30,781 nucleotides of DNA from a virus, in the IMG/VR virus record IMGVR_UViG_3300042691_036726, positions 1-30,781 of that record; one strand, written 5' to 3'. The first letter of the stretch is position 1. Each line of letters starts with the position of its first letter. Below are positions 1 to 10,800 of this stretch, piece after piece. Below the pieces are notes generated by a model that saw only the letters and a program-made list of their open reading frames with translations, made no database searches and was not told where the DNA came from. A program made the position numbers and the translations under genes.

Positions 1-1170
1 CACTCTGAGTAGGAGTAGCAGTTAAGGTACGAGTAGGCGTGGCAGTTAAAGTAGGAGTAGCAGTACTAGTTTGAGTAGGTGTAGCAGTTAAAGTAGGAGT
101 AGCAGTACTAGTTTGAGTAGGAGTATTAGTAGGTGTAGCAGTTAAAGTAGGAGTAGCAGTACTAGTATTAGTAGGTGTAGCTGTACTTGTTAGTGTTTGA
201 GTAGGAGTATTGGTTAGAGTCTGCGTAGGGGTATTAGTGGCTGTTACGGTCTGGGTAGGCGTACTCGTTAAGGTACGAGTAGGCGTGGCAGTTAAAGTAG
301 GTGTATTAGTCGAAGTACTCGTTACTGTCTGAGTAGGCGTACTTGTTAATGTTTTAGTCGGAGTTGAAGTGCCTGTTACGCTCTGAGTCGGAGTACTTGT
401 TAATGTCGGAGTAGGAGTAGCAGTTAATGTTTGAGTAGCAGTACTAGTAATAGTCGGAGTATTAGTAGGAGTATTAGTTAGTGTCTGCGTAGGAGTAGCA
501 GTTAAAGTGGGTGTATTAGTAGGTGTAGCAGTTAAAGTAGGGGTATTAGTAGGAGTATTAGTACTAGTTTGAGTAGGTGTATTAGTAGGGGTAGCAGTTA
601 GTGTTTGAGTAGGAGTATTGGTTACCCCAGAAGTGCTGGTTTGAGTTTGTGTAGCAGTTAAAGTAGGGGTATTAGTTGCCGTACTTGTGTTAGTTGCAGT
701 TAGTGTCTGCGTAGGAGTAGCAGTTAAAGTGGGTGTATTAGTAGGTGTAGCAGTTAAAGTAGGGGTAGCCGTTGCTGTTACACTCTGAGTAGGAGTAGCA
801 GTTAAGGTACGAGTAGGCGTGGCAGTTAAAGTAGGAGTAGCAGTACTAGTAATAGTTGGAGTAGGAGTAGCAGTTGGGTTGCTAGTGCTTGTTTGAGTAG
901 GTGTAGCAGTTAGAGTAGGAGTGTTAGTCGAGGTTGAAGTAGCGGTAGCCGTTACGGTCTGGGTAGGCGTAGCCGGAGGCGTGCTAGTGGGAGTCTGTGT
1001 AGGTGTGTTAGTAGCAGTTAATGTTTGAGTTGGCGTATTAGTAGCAGTTAATGTTTGAGTCGGAGTTAAAGTAGGAGTACTCGTAGGAGTAGATGTCAAA
1101 GTTGGAGATAGTCCAGGAGTAGTAGTAGGAGTCAATGTTTGTGTAGGAGTCAAAGTAGGGAACACGCATA
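1..1170 (-). repeat. Degenerate Thr/Pro-coding repeat array with exact long internal repeats
   Basis: The stalk-coding DNA is built from GTAGGAGTAGCAGTTAAA-like units (plus-strand view) of about 18 bp mixed with 12-bp variants. Above this simple pattern there are exact long repeats: positions 1-70 equal 781-850 base for base, positions 478-545 equal 700-767, and a 42-bp block at 42-83 recurs directly at 84-125 with one mismatch. Repeat spacings (780, 222 and 42 bp) are multiples of three, so the reading frame is kept. This points to recent in-frame duplication or gene conversion inside the stalk. Confidence 0.85.
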
Positions 1171-1780
1171 CCCCAATCGATACTATTACTCCATCTTGTA
1201 TATAAGTTATTTGACCTATTTCAGGATCTGTAACATAGTATCCTGTAGGCATTAAAGAACATTCACTAGATACTCCATAATATACTGTCTGGCCTACTGT
1301 ATGAGAAGAATATTGTCCTACTGCACCAATATAATAATATAGTATATCAGTTGTAATGTATAGTTGGGCTGCATTACACGCTGCTTGATAAGTATTTTTA
1401 AACTCTGTACAAGTTCCGTCTACGCATATACTGGACCAAAAACTCATTTGAGATAACCCGGAAGGTCTGCTGCAAGTGGATGTTACTGTCTGAGTAGGGG
1501 TTGCCGTTACCGTTTGTGTAGGAGTAGGCGTAGGAGTATTTACCGCAGTAGATGTAGGAGTTGGGTTCGAATTTATAGATATAGATAGACTAGTATTACA
1601 CTCTCCTGTTGACTGTACATATATAATCGTCGTTGACGTATTCACTGATACGTAAAAACCCGATATTAATTGACTAGCAGTTACCCCAGAAACAATAGTG
1701 CCATCAATATCACTTGATATTATAAAAGGGCCAGCATCTGTCCCTATACTACTTATTATTATGAGTACTGTCTTTTTCAT
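1..1780 (-). CDS. Thr/Pro-repeat fibre-like structural protein, 3' end outside window
   Basis: An uninterrupted reading frame starts at the ATG complementary to 1778-1780 and has no stop before the left edge, so at least 593 residues are encoded. Residues 1-70 form a beta-rich N-terminal module ([19 protein letters not shown]) almost the same as that of the upstream gene at 1783-2661. A short Thr/Pro linker follows, then a Cys-containing domain at about residues 100-206, then a stalk of nearly 390 residues made only of TPTxTxTA-type repeats. The middle domain resembles the C-terminal domain of the gene at 2668-4053 (ACNxA, GYYV/GYDYV and a final xGxIxxI..C pattern). The position at the end of a baseplate operon suggests a fibre or decoration protein with an extended stalk; this is inference. 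The stalk DNA contains exact long repeats, so its length may vary between isolates. Confidence 0.8.
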   Translation of the reverse strand, partial: MKKTVLIIISSIGTDAGPFIISSDIDGTIVSGVTASQLISGFYVSVNTSTTIIYVQSTGECNTSLSISINSNPTPTSTAVNTPTPTPTQTVTATPTQTVTSTCSRPSGLSQMSFWSSICVDGTCTEFKNTYQAACNAAQLYITTDILYYYIGAVGQYSSHTVGQTVYYGVSSECSLMPTGYYVTDPEIGQITYIQDGVIVSIGVCVFPTLTPTQTLTPTTTPGLSPTLTSTPTSTPTLTPTQTLTATNTPTQTLTATNTPTQTPTSTPPATPTQTVTATATSTSTNTPTLTATPTQTSTSNPTATPTPTITSTATPTLTATPTRTLTATPTQSVTATATPTLTATPTNTPTLTATPTQTLTATNTSTATNTPTLTATQTQTSTSGVTNTPTQTLTATPTNTPTQTSTNTPTNTPTLTATPTNTPTLTATPTQTLTNTPTNTPTITSTATQTLTATPTPTLTSTPTQSVTGTSTPTKTLTSTPTQTVTSTSTNTPTLTATPTRTLTSTPTQTVTATNTPTQTLTNTPTQTLTSTATPTNTSTATPTLTATPTNTPTQTSTATPTLTATPTQTSTATPTLTATPTRTLTATPTQS

Positions 1781-1782
1781 TT

Positions 1783-2661
1783 TTATGGAGCCACAAATGT
1801 TTCAGTGGGCGTACTAGTTGGTGTAGGAGTTAAAGTCCTAGTGGCCGTTTGAGTAGAAGTTAAAGTAGGTGTAGGCGTTGGGGTTCTTGTTCTAAGCGGC
1901 GTTTGGCTATTCGTTTGTGTCGGAGTTAGTGTGGGGGTGGCAGTAGGGGTAGCAGTAGTAGTAGGTGTGTTTGTAGCAGTGCTAGTAACCGTTTTAGTTG
2001 GAGTTGCCGTCAAAGAAGCGGTAGGACTACTAGTAGGAGTTGATGTCAATCCTGGAGTGGTTGTTGGGGTAGCAGTAGGGAGGACAGATCCGGCAGAGTA
2101 ATAGCTTATATTTACACAAGAATCTGTAGATACTGGTATTCCATATGCACAAATGTAGACATACTGTAAATCACTTACATTTATAGTTTGAGGATTACCG
2201 CTGCAATCAGTATATTGAACTTCTCCGCTACAAGATATATTTCCGTCATAAGCTCCTACTAATTGCCATATGACTGGCGAAGATGTAGAAGTCACTGTAG
2301 GAGTCGGAGTAGCAGTAGGATTACTAGTTCCTGTAGGAGTAGCAGTACTTGTTATTGATGGAGTAGGAGTTTTTGTAGGAGTTCTAGTTACAGAAACCGT
2401 AGGAGTAGAAGTAGGAGTCAATCCCGGAGTAGTAGTTTGAGTAGGATTTGGGTCTATCACCAAAGTTACCTCCGTGCTACATTCTCCGGTAGATTGTACA
2501 TATACAATAGTAGTAGAAACGTCTACTTGAACATAATAGCCTGCTATTAAAGAAGAGGCAGGCACTGCTGTAGCAATAATCCCTTCTACGTTTGTTGATA
2601 TTGTAAAAGGTCCTGCATCTATTCCTATATTATTTAATACTATTAATATAGTCTTTTTCAT
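1783..2661 (-). CDS. Thr/Pro-linker fibre-like structural protein (292 aa)
   Basis: The protein has four parts: residues 1-70, a module shared with the next gene downstream (both carry xxIGxDAGPFxIS and [10 protein letters not shown]); a Thr/Pro linker at 73-128; a Cys-containing domain at 129-191; and a Thr/Pro-rich C-terminal tail at 193-292 ending in TETFVAP. No enzyme motif is visible. The three bases 1781-1783 between its stop and the following ATG show tight coupling. Two adjacent genes sharing an N-terminal module but differing afterwards suggest gene duplication with a common attachment domain, as expected for fibre or surface-decoration proteins. The role is inferred from context only. 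Confidence 0.8.
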   Translation of the reverse strand: MKKTILIVLNNIGIDAGPFTISTNVEGIIATAVPASSLIAGYYVQVDVSTTIVYVQSTGECSTEVTLVIDPNPTQTTTPGLTPTSTPTVSVTRTPTKTPTPSITSTATPTGTSNPTATPTPTVTSTSSPVIWQLVGAYDGNISCSGEVQYTDCSGNPQTINVSDLQYVYICAYGIPVSTDSCVNISYYSAGSVLPTATPTTTPGLTSTPTSSPTASLTATPTKTVTSTATNTPTTTATPTATPTLTPTQTNSQTPLRTRTPTPTPTLTSTQTATRTLTPTPTSTPTETFVAP

Positions 2662-2667
2662 AACTTT

Positions 2668-4053
2668 TTAACATTGCACAGGAGATATTCCTGTTATTAT
2701 ACCAGTGGAAGAATCAATTAACCATAGAGATCCATCTATAAATACATAATCATACCCGGTAAGTGCTGCTCTTCCTGTAGACAGAGGATAAATAGTACAC
2801 CCATTTGATATACTACCTAGACAGTTCGAGTATAGAGTTCTAGCATTAACAGTAGCATCGTTACAAGCTTCGGAAGGGCTATTACCGTACCCGCAATTAT
2901 TATACGCAGCATAAGTCAACGGGCTACTAGTGGTAGGCGTAGGCGTACTAGTTAGTGTAGGCGTAGGCGTACTAGTAGATGATGGAGTCGGAGTTAGTGT
3001 ACGAGTAGGAGTAGCAGTTACAGTCTGAGTAGGTGTAGCTGTGGGGGTCAATCCTGGCGTAGAAGTTGGAGTAGGTGTTAAGGTCTGGGTAGGAGTAGGA
3101 GTAGACGTTACTACTACAGCAGATCCTCCCACTATTATACAATCAGCAATTTCTTCTACTGTAAATACAATACTACATACCGGCTGTTTAACTTTTACAG
3201 TTATTTTAGCATAGTTAGAATCCAAAGTACAACTAGAGTCTGGAGAAAGACTGGAGTACTTATAATTTACAGGATATTCTCCTGGAGTTGATCCGGAAAA
3301 AGTTAAAGACCCATCTCCTACTACAGTATACATAGAAGAATTGGATCCGGATAATACTATTGAAGAAGTCAAAGTAGTCCAATACTTTGAACTATCATTA
3401 GCTAACGGGTATAAAGTTTTAGGGCTAGCTGATTTTTTAAATTCATAATAATCATCGGCAGCATACGGGGGTACTGGGAATATACTTTGATAGCTTTGAT
3501 TAGTTATTATAGCTAATCCATGCTGATAAAATATGTTTCCTACGTGCGTATTAGTAGATCCGGAAATATCGTATATATTCCCTTTTTTGTCATCTATAAG
3601 ATAAAAAGAGGAAGCGGATATATAAAAAGACCCCGGCTGTACTTTAGTAGAGTATAAATCAGTAGGTATAGATAGAACCTTTATTTCTTGTCCGGAACCC
3701 GTAGGAAAACTCTTATACATGTATCCTATGGGAGTATAATTTTCATAAGAACCAGATCTTCTATAGATGGAAGCGCTTTGGTAATTATTAGAAGTTAAAT
3801 TAGAATGAGCATCAAGAAAAGATCCGGAAAACTCTTGATAGAAAAGGTGATTTACTGAGGAGTAAACCAGTCTTTCATATTGTCCTCCGTATTTAAATTC
3901 TGTGTCAGGATTAAAACTTCCTGACATTTTTTTTCCGCTGAGTACCGCTATACCGGCTGTGTTTAATCCACATGATGTGAATTCCCACAGTTTATTAGCT
4001 ATGTAGGGAAGCGATACAACGTCTGCGTTATTTAGTCTTTTGAATGATGACAT
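2668..4053 (-). CDS. Fibre-like structural protein with Thr/Pro linker and Cys-rich C-terminal domain (461 aa)
   Basis: Residues 1 to about 290 are Ser/Tyr/Gly-rich beta-type sequence typical of tail or baseplate structural proteins (many SGS/TGS turns). A short segment (CSIVFTVEEIADCIIVGGS) leads into a Thr/Pro linker at about 316-376, followed by an 85-residue C-terminal domain with several Cys and the motif GYDYVFIDGSLWLIDSSTG. That domain resembles the middle domain of the partial gene at the left edge. It therefore links the unique upstream baseplate-type protein to the two repeat-stalk proteins and may be the anchor of the same appendage. No catalytic motif is seen. Confidence 0.8.
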   Translation of the reverse strand: MSSFKRLNNADVVSLPYIANKLWEFTSCGLNTAGIAVLSGKKMSGSFNPDTEFKYGGQYERLVYSSVNHLFYQEFSGSFLDAHSNLTSNNYQSASIYRRSGSYENYTPIGYMYKSFPTGSGQEIKVLSIPTDLYSTKVQPGSFYISASSFYLIDDKKGNIYDISGSTNTHVGNIFYQHGLAIITNQSYQSIFPVPPYAADDYYEFKKSASPKTLYPLANDSSKYWTTLTSSIVLSGSNSSMYTVVGDGSLTFSGSTPGEYPVNYKYSSLSPDSSCTLDSNYAKITVKVKQPVCSIVFTVEEIADCIIVGGSAVVVTSTPTPTQTLTPTPTSTPGLTPTATPTQTVTATPTRTLTPTPSSTSTPTPTLTSTPTPTTSSPLTYAAYNNCGYGNSPSEACNDATVNARTLYSNCLGSISNGCTIYPLSTGRAALTGYDYVFIDGSLWLIDSSTGIITGISPVQC

Positions 4054-4069
4054 TTGTGTTCATAACGAT

Positions 4070-5098
4070 TTAAAATTCTAGCTTAACTCTGCAAGTCAAT
4101 TGCTTTGTAAAATCTTTAGGCAAAGGCTTACTTAATTTTGCCACAGCCAGAAGCTCCCCAGTTTCGTTATACATTCCTATAGTAGTAGGGTACGTCTGTG
4201 GATTGTCTATTAGAGTAGAGTATAATACATTCCCATTAGTATCAATAATTGAGGGGTTTGTAGTATAATTTAACTGGCCGCTTTTCGCATTAACAAAGAA
4301 GAACCTGGAGGATATCGTTTCTTGGCTTCTCCCCGCAAAGTATTGTCCGGCTGATATTGCTTTATATAATGCAGTATTGTTAATATTATATCCTAATGAG
4401 TAGCTTGTAGCAGCAGTTTCTGTAACAGATAAAGATATTCCTCCATCTGCATAAGCTAAAGCCAAGGCTCTAGGGTTAAGTATGAAAGTCCCCATATCAG
4501 GGAAAAATAGACCATAACTTCCACTATTAGTTTGAATAGAAGAAGTATTCCAGCTTTTACCTAAAGTGCCGCTAACTATATAATATACTCTGTTTCCTCC
4601 TATAAAATTAACCACTGAGCTATCTTTACTATCATCCGTCAAATATACGGTACTAGCTCCATTTGTCAAAGTTAATCCCCATGTACCAGGGTTTACACTC
4701 TCTTTATACTTAGATCTATTTACTGATAATACAAAAATATCTCTTGACCTACCTCCTGTTCCTCCAAAATTAAACACAGCAGCTTCATCTCCGTAAGCCA
4801 CATTTCTAAATTGACCGTATACGTCTCTAGTAGGGCTTTTTTCATTTACTCCGGAATTAAAAAGAGCAGATCCGCTACCAGAAATATGTCCGTAAGCTAT
4901 AGCGTATTGTACCTCAGAACCCGAAGCATCAAATGCTAAATTATAGACATTTAAGTAGGATTTTCCACTTGTAGAAGTTTCTTGAGCACTAGAAGAAAAA
5001 GAAGCAGTTAAAGCATAAGCGTTCCCTGTCCACATAGGAGCAGTTATCAATTCAGAGCTTATTACACTATCTTCCGGTAAAAACTGTATAAATGACAT
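4070..5098 (-). CDS. Baseplate/tail structural protein (342 aa)
   Basis: A Ser/Thr/Gly/Tyr-rich protein without transmembrane segment or catalytic motif. The N-terminus (MSFIQFLPEDSVISSELIT) and the C-terminal segment with NETGELLAVAKLSKPLPKDF followed by a basic RVKLEF end look like those of virion structural proteins of large T4-type phages, but I cannot name the exact family. It lies between the 218-aa structural protein and the fibre genes in the same transcription unit, nine bases after the preceding stop. A tail-periphery role is inferred from position. Confidence 0.8.
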   Translation of the reverse strand: MSFIQFLPEDSVISSELITAPMWTGNAYALTASFSSSAQETSTSGKSYLNVYNLAFDASGSEVQYAIAYGHISGSGSALFNSGVNEKSPTRDVYGQFRNVAYGDEAAVFNFGGTGGRSRDIFVLSVNRSKYKESVNPGTWGLTLTNGASTVYLTDDSKDSSVVNFIGGNRVYYIVSGTLGKSWNTSSIQTNSGSYGLFFPDMGTFILNPRALALAYADGGISLSVTETAATSYSLGYNINNTALYKAISAGQYFAGRSQETISSRFFFVNAKSGQLNYTTNPSIIDTNGNVLYSTLIDNPQTYPTTIGMYNETGELLAVAKLSKPLPKDFTKQLTCRVKLEF

Positions 5099-5107
5099 TA
5101 CTTATGT

Positions 5108-5764
5108 TTATTTTTTTGTTACGGTTAAAGGGATAGTAATTCTAGCTCCAGAATCTCTACCCATAACTGTCATGGTAGTATTTAATTCTTTAAGAGTAGA
5201 TCCAAACAAAGTATCTATTGTAGTTCCTATTAAAGTAAAGGAAGTTCCGATTACACTCTTGCTAATTTGAGTGCCAGTAGTAGTAGAGAGACCAGGAAGT
5301 CCGGTAGCAGGAACTTGGATACCAGTTCCAGTAAAGGTAGACAACAGTCTTGCATCTCCTACGGTAACAATATAGCCATTAGGCTCAAAAGTACTAGTAG
5401 CCCCTAAGTAATTTAAAGTCTGGGGAGTTACTACAAGAGAAGCCCCCTGTTTTAGGCTAATGTTGTTATATCCTACGTTTAGTACAGGCAGTTTGCTTGT
5501 TCCTCTAGGCAGAGTTACTAACTTATACTTCATTGCCTGAGTTTCATCCGGGAAAGCCTCTAAGAGTGGCATATTTTCTATGGCCTGCCCATAAAACGCT
5601 GATCCTGAGGGATGACTAGGGTTATATAAAGTATAATCAACTTCATCGTCAGCTAAAGCAAACTGTGTTATTCTAAAAGATCCATCATTTCTAGCTAGTA
5701 ATTCTCTGCCTTTTTTAGTAAGAATGGCATCGACTGTAACTACAACATTATTTAAGTATCCCAA
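5108..5764 (-). CDS. Tail/baseplate structural protein (218 aa)
   Basis: The N-terminus reads MGYLNNVVVTVDAILTKKGR with RITQFALADDEVDY soon after, a pattern that places a conserved head domain in front of a beta-rich Thr/Gly C-terminal half (TGTGIQVPATGLPGLSTTTG). No enzyme signature. There is a 63-base gap upstream, large for this operon, which holds the GATATTTATATAC element 34 bases before the ATG, so this gene may head its own transcript with the downstream fibre genes. The function beyond virion structure is not recognisable. Confidence 0.75.
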   Translation of the reverse strand: MGYLNNVVVTVDAILTKKGRELLARNDGSFRITQFALADDEVDYTLYNPSHPSGSAFYGQAIENMPLLEAFPDETQAMKYKLVTLPRGTSKLPVLNVGYNNISLKQGASLVVTPQTLNYLGATSTFEPNGYIVTVGDARLLSTFTGTGIQVPATGLPGLSTTTGTQISKSVIGTSFTLIGTTIDTLFGSTLKELNTTMTVMGRDSGARITIPLTVTKK

Positions 5765-5798
5765 TTTTTTACTTTTTAAAGGTTAACTACTGTAATTT

Positions 5799-5811
5799 GT
5801 ATATAAATATC
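5799..5811 (-). promoter_or_regulatory. GATATTTATATAC element upstream of the 218-aa gene
   Basis: Read on the minus strand the site is GATATTTATATAC, ending 34 bases before the ATG at 5764. Near-identical elements lie before three other genes (15795-15807, 23305-23317, 25050-25063). Its complement contains TATAAATA, the T4 late promoter core. It could be a late promoter or an AU-rich translational operator; the distance here suits a promoter. Confidence 0.4.
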
Positions 5812-5827
5812 AATATTTACATCTTTG

Positions 5828-7834
5828 TTATAAAATAATATCCCTGAGAGGCCTTATGATATTACTAGTATTTTCTTGTATCGGATTATATAAATTATAA
5901 GGTATAAGTAGAAAATTAGATGATATGCCTTCTTGTTTTTTGTAATTTAGTATAACACAAGTCTCATCCTTAGACTTTTTAAAGAAAGCAAAAGATCTAC
6001 TATTTACTTTTGATTCATTAACAAATCTATCTAATACTACTCTTAAAGGAGTTCTAACTGTTTCTGGAGTTGTACTATAGTCTATATCCGGATTTATTAC
6101 TTGAGCCACATAATACGCCTCTGGGTTAATAGTGTAGTATGATCCGAATCTTATCATGTCTCCCGGCTCAAATACGAATTTTGATTCTACTCCACTATAA
6201 TAAAATCCTGTAGGATTAGTATCACTTCCTGTGGGCGCAAAAAAAGTACTATTGTTATATAAAATAGAGCCTGTATAATCAAATTCTAGAGTATCATCGC
6301 TTACTCTATAAAACATTTGATAGCTAGCATCTGTCCCTTTTACTACTTGATCAAAATCTAAAGTTAATCCGGAAGCTATATCATCATATACTTCTAAATA
6401 TCCTTTTGCACTATCTCCTCCTAATATCTCAAAGTATATAGACTCAGTCCTCCTAAAAAAGTTCATAACTTCTACACAGTAAACTTTTAGCCTTAGTTTA
6501 TCGTCTTTAGTTAGAGATATTTTTTTATTTACTATTATACAGCTTATTTCTAAAAAAGGATTGGTTCCGGTAGGACTGTGGTCTAAAAATATCGAACTAT
6601 TAATTTCGTCAACTCCTATACCGCCATATGGAGAAGTAGTCGGAATATTAGTACTCCTAATAGTAGATGCTCCGGCATATACCCAAGAAGAAGATCCTAC
6701 AGATTGTTTTTCTAATACAGCCACTACTTTTAGTACAGTAGGCCCAGGATCGGGATTTGAAGCGTATTTTATTTTTATAGGAACATCTACATTTACTATG
6801 TAATCAGACGTTCTAGGGGCCTGAAAATAGCTGTAGCGCTGTCCTCCGGTAGTAACTACATTCAACGAGCCTATACTATCATTAGTAACATAGCCTCCAT
6901 AAGAAGAGCCTGACATATTGGGAGTAAACCAGTCTAACGTATAGAAATTTTTTCCTCCGATAGTATCTGCTGAAAAAGTTAGTCCCAACTCTGTATTGTA
7001 AAATATAGACCCATCAGATCTTTTATATGGGCCTGTAGTATTTAATGGCTGTTGACTAAGATAAGGCCACTGGGATATGTTTAGCTTATTGTAAGAAAAA
7101 GGGATCCCGGGCTGATCTATTCCATCTATTTTAAAATAAGTCCAAGTATCGGTCGTATTAGTAAAATCGGTGTCTGTATTACCGACAGTCTCAAATAAAT
7201 AAGAAGCTGTGCTGACGCACTTTATACCCAATTTAGCAGTAGCAGTTTCTTTAGGAGTATCGTATAAAAAAGTTAGAGGCTCGTTCAACTCTCTAAATAC
7301 TAGAGGGCTATACCTATATCCGGACTCATGAATAATTTTAGGACCATCCAATCCCGTTTGATTAGAGGGTACTGTCTTATTTAATAAAGAAATGCTTGCA
7401 GTATCTCCTTTTTTATATGTATTTTGTATTTCAAACCAATTGTAATTTTTGCTAGACAGCTCTGTTAATGAGCCCGTAGCATCTATCAAATACTTTAAAT
7501 TTACAATTGTCTTATCAAAAAAATTCAAACTTCTGGAATCAGTAGGATTAGCCCATCCAAATTTTACAGTATTAAAATCAATAGCAGCTGTTTTACCGTA
7601 AGATGTGTCTCCCGGAGTATAAAAATTGTATTTTTCGCTAATAGACTTAGCTCCTACATATCTAGGTCTGGTGTAGGCAGGGTCCTGGTACTTGCCATCT
7701 TGTATTTGAACCGGCTCTAGTATTCCTTGATATGGATTTATTTTTTGGAATATAAGAGAATCTACGCTAGACGAAACTGCGTTTATTGTAGTATTATAGT
7801 CTGATCTAATAAACTTTTCGTAATCTATACTCAT
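5828..7834 (-). CDS. Large baseplate/tail structural protein (668 aa)
   Basis: A 668-residue protein rich in Tyr, Ser, Thr, Asn and Gly with no signal peptide, membrane segment or catalytic motif. The ATG overlaps the stop of the 1100-aa gene in an ATGA arrangement, implying translational coupling with that baseplate protein. Segments such as EPGDMIRFGSYYTINPEAYYV and the repeated beta-strand/turn texture fit a virion structural protein. I do not recognise a named family. Its position just after the 1100-aa protein suggests a baseplate-wedge or fibre-attachment role (inference). Confidence 0.8.
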   Translation of the reverse strand: MSIDYEKFIRSDYNTTINAVSSSVDSLIFQKINPYQGILEPVQIQDGKYQDPAYTRPRYVGAKSISEKYNFYTPGDTSYGKTAAIDFNTVKFGWANPTDSRSLNFFDKTIVNLKYLIDATGSLTELSSKNYNWFEIQNTYKKGDTASISLLNKTVPSNQTGLDGPKIIHESGYRYSPLVFRELNEPLTFLYDTPKETATAKLGIKCVSTASYLFETVGNTDTDFTNTTDTWTYFKIDGIDQPGIPFSYNKLNISQWPYLSQQPLNTTGPYKRSDGSIFYNTELGLTFSADTIGGKNFYTLDWFTPNMSGSSYGGYVTNDSIGSLNVVTTGGQRYSYFQAPRTSDYIVNVDVPIKIKYASNPDPGPTVLKVVAVLEKQSVGSSSWVYAGASTIRSTNIPTTSPYGGIGVDEINSSIFLDHSPTGTNPFLEISCIIVNKKISLTKDDKLRLKVYCVEVMNFFRRTESIYFEILGGDSAKGYLEVYDDIASGLTLDFDQVVKGTDASYQMFYRVSDDTLEFDYTGSILYNNSTFFAPTGSDTNPTGFYYSGVESKFVFEPGDMIRFGSYYTINPEAYYVAQVINPDIDYSTTPETVRTPLRVVLDRFVNESKVNSRSFAFFKKSKDETCVILNYKKQEGISSNFLLIPYNLYNPIQENTSNIIRPLRDIIL

Positions 7835-10800
7835 AGGTATGGATTTCTATTTCTTGTTACAAATATTGCGTGTACATCTATCTCAGATCCGGACAGCTCT
7901 CCTGTATAAAAATCTCTAAGATCTCCTACTCCGCTTATATAAATACTATCAGCTTCTATTTTAGATCCAGTAATTTCGGAATTAACTTGATTGAAAGTAG
8001 TATCTCCGGAAGGTTGGACAGATTTAGCTTTTGATCTTTCTAATATAGGAGATTTTATAGTAATACCTGTTGTGATACTATCTCTTGCCGGAATATAGTC
8101 TAGTATCATCTTAAATAGAGCATTATCGTAAAACTGTATGAGTCTTACATAGTCTTTAAGATTATACTTCCTGACATACTTTTCGTAGTACTCAGAATTC
8201 AGTTTTACTAGATCTGGGTACGATATTAATGCTGACTGTCTTGGGTCTCCTATTACTTGATCTAAGTCTATAGTACTTCCGTATTGAGATATTATATCTT
8301 TGTTTATTTCATTTTGAGGAGAAAAAGAAACATCTGTAAAGTGGACATCCTTTGTCCTATAAATAGAAGTTTCATCTTCTAATCTTAAAAAATGAGATAG
8401 TACGCTACCTGTAATTTGATTATTTACTATTCTTACTTTTTGATTTACTGGATTAGAATATACAGAGTTTGGAGAATCTGTTACATAAGTTTCTATGTTT
8501 GTTTTATATGTAGACCCTGTACCATAATTAAAGCTAGCGCTTTGACTAACTGCTACGTTGTAGAACACTCTATAATCCTGATTTGGGTGTATGGACCCTA
8601 CTTCTGTAATTACAGAGTGATTATAAGTCTCTAAATCATTTCCTAAAGCAAATCTGGCTGACAAGTCTTGATACGAGGACCCACTTGTATTTCCTCTTAT
8701 AGACTCTGGGCTTAGTACATGGTAATTAAACGTAGATTGAGATAACGGAGTAGCCCAGTACCTCAATTCTTGGAAATTCCCAGTAAATTTGTACGTAGGT
8801 AAAAAATTACCATCAGAAGCGATATTAGAACCTCCTAAGTATATTGCTTGATTACTATTAGACCAAGATTGATTATAAGAAGAAGAGGCTGCTCCATTCA
8901 CTTGTACAGAAGAAGATGCTTGGTGTCCTATTCTATCTTCTATTTTATTTGCTACAACTAGGGTATATACTTGATTACTTGAAGTAGCAGATCCGCTAGT
9001 ATGGTTCTGCCTTTTTAGCATGACATTCCACCAAAGAGTATCGCCTGTAAAATCAGTATAGTATATCGGCAAAGAAATGCTGGAGCTATACACAACTGTT
9101 CCTCTTAAATAAAACTCTACTTTGCTATAAGGAGATCCTAATGTAGTATCTGGTCTTAAAATAATCCCAAAACTTCTGTCTGTAGAGCCAGTTACTACAG
9201 CCTCTAACAAAGAAGATGTTTTATTATAGAAGTTTTTATCAGGCTTAAACCTAAACTCTATCGTATCCGGTACGTAATCAGCAAATACAGGCACTGCTGT
9301 AGAATATAAAGAAGCCCAGGAAGTTTTTACATAAGAAGATCCTGTATTGTAATAAGCATAAGAAAACCTATCATATGTATATTCTACAGTCTGACTGGTT
9401 TTATCCGCTCCTCCAAATTGAGTCGGAGACAATACTGTGTAAGGTATTCCAAATATAGATATTAAATCGTCTATGCCATCTACAGTACCTTTCTTTTTTA
9501 ATAGGCTAGGTATGTTATGGTATATCCTCTTTAGTACTTCTTTTTGTATGTCTTGCCCTGGGATAATATCAGAAGAAGCACTCACATATGTACTATACCC
9601 GTCTGATAACGGAGAATAGCTTCCGGATACGCTGGATCCTATTAAATACCTATATAAGTCTTCGTTTGCTTTAGAATTATACAGTTTTACGCCCAAAGAT
9701 CGAAGAGCATGGTAAACTAGGTCTTTAGATATGCCTCTATTTAACTTGTTACTAGCTTTGTATAAATCAGTAACAGATTTAATATATACCCATATGCTAT
9801 CAAAATACTCTCCCATCATTTCCACAAATCGGTCAAAAGCTTCATTAGCTTCATCCATTCTTATGTACTCTGGGACAGTATATACTAAATTATTTTGATT
9901 CTCATTGTCGTAATAGGAGGCGCTATATATCTCCCCTCCATAATACCTACTGTCATAATCAACGCTACCTACCCAAGAAACTGCTTCAAGAGTATTACTT
10001 CTATATAAAGTATAGGGTTTGGCACTGCCTGACTTAGGCCAGCTTTTGGAGCCACTCTCATAATACAGAAAATTCTCATATCCGTCAAAATTAGTTATGA
10101 TATCTGTTATTCCGGACTGGATTTTGTACGCACTTTGGCTTGTGCTAAAGGATGCGGTATAATATGGAGTTTGCTTTATTATATTTAAGTCGTCTGTATA
10201 ACTCTCAATTTTTTTAACTTTGTTTATAAAGTTAATCAATCTTCTGGCCGCCGATGAAAAATGAACAAATTCTTCATATTTAGTATAATCAATGTTAATC
10301 TGTATTTTTTGATCATACAATTTATTTACCAACTGCTGATAAGAAAACAACGAATCATTGCTTAAAAGCTGATCTTTATTATAATAGTCAGATAAAGAAT
10401 TAGCTCTGTAATCTACTTCTATATTAAAATTAGCTGACTTTAGTTTAGGAGTTTCTATCTCAAAAACATCTGGAGATACTTCAACTTCATAGCTAACGGC
10501 AGTGCTTAGTTCTTCGACAAACCAAAAAGCAGATTTTTCTGAAAACTCAGAAGGGAGGGGCTTATACAGTTTTACTAGTACAGAAAAAGGAGAAGTATTA
10601 GTATCTAATGCAATATTTATAGCATTTACTAATTTATTATCTCCAAAATTTAGTAAATAGTCTTTATAATATGCAGAAGATTGATACTCTTGTATAAAAT
10701 TTACAACTCCGCTCTGTACTTCTGCATCCGAAACTTGATTTGATATTATCCTAAGTTCTGTCCTGTCCGAAGATATTTCTTTTATAAAGAAAGATTTTCC

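Noticed and set aside
1-1170. CRISPR array
   Set aside because: Repeats are short, degenerate, in frame and translate into Thr/Pro repeats; no constant repeat-spacer pattern.
6561-6803. Plus-strand open frames opposite the structural operon (also at 8416, 12105, 14287, 15520, 16034, 18866)
   Set aside because: They lie wholly antisense to well-supported genes with recognisable domains or operon spacing, and have no leaders.
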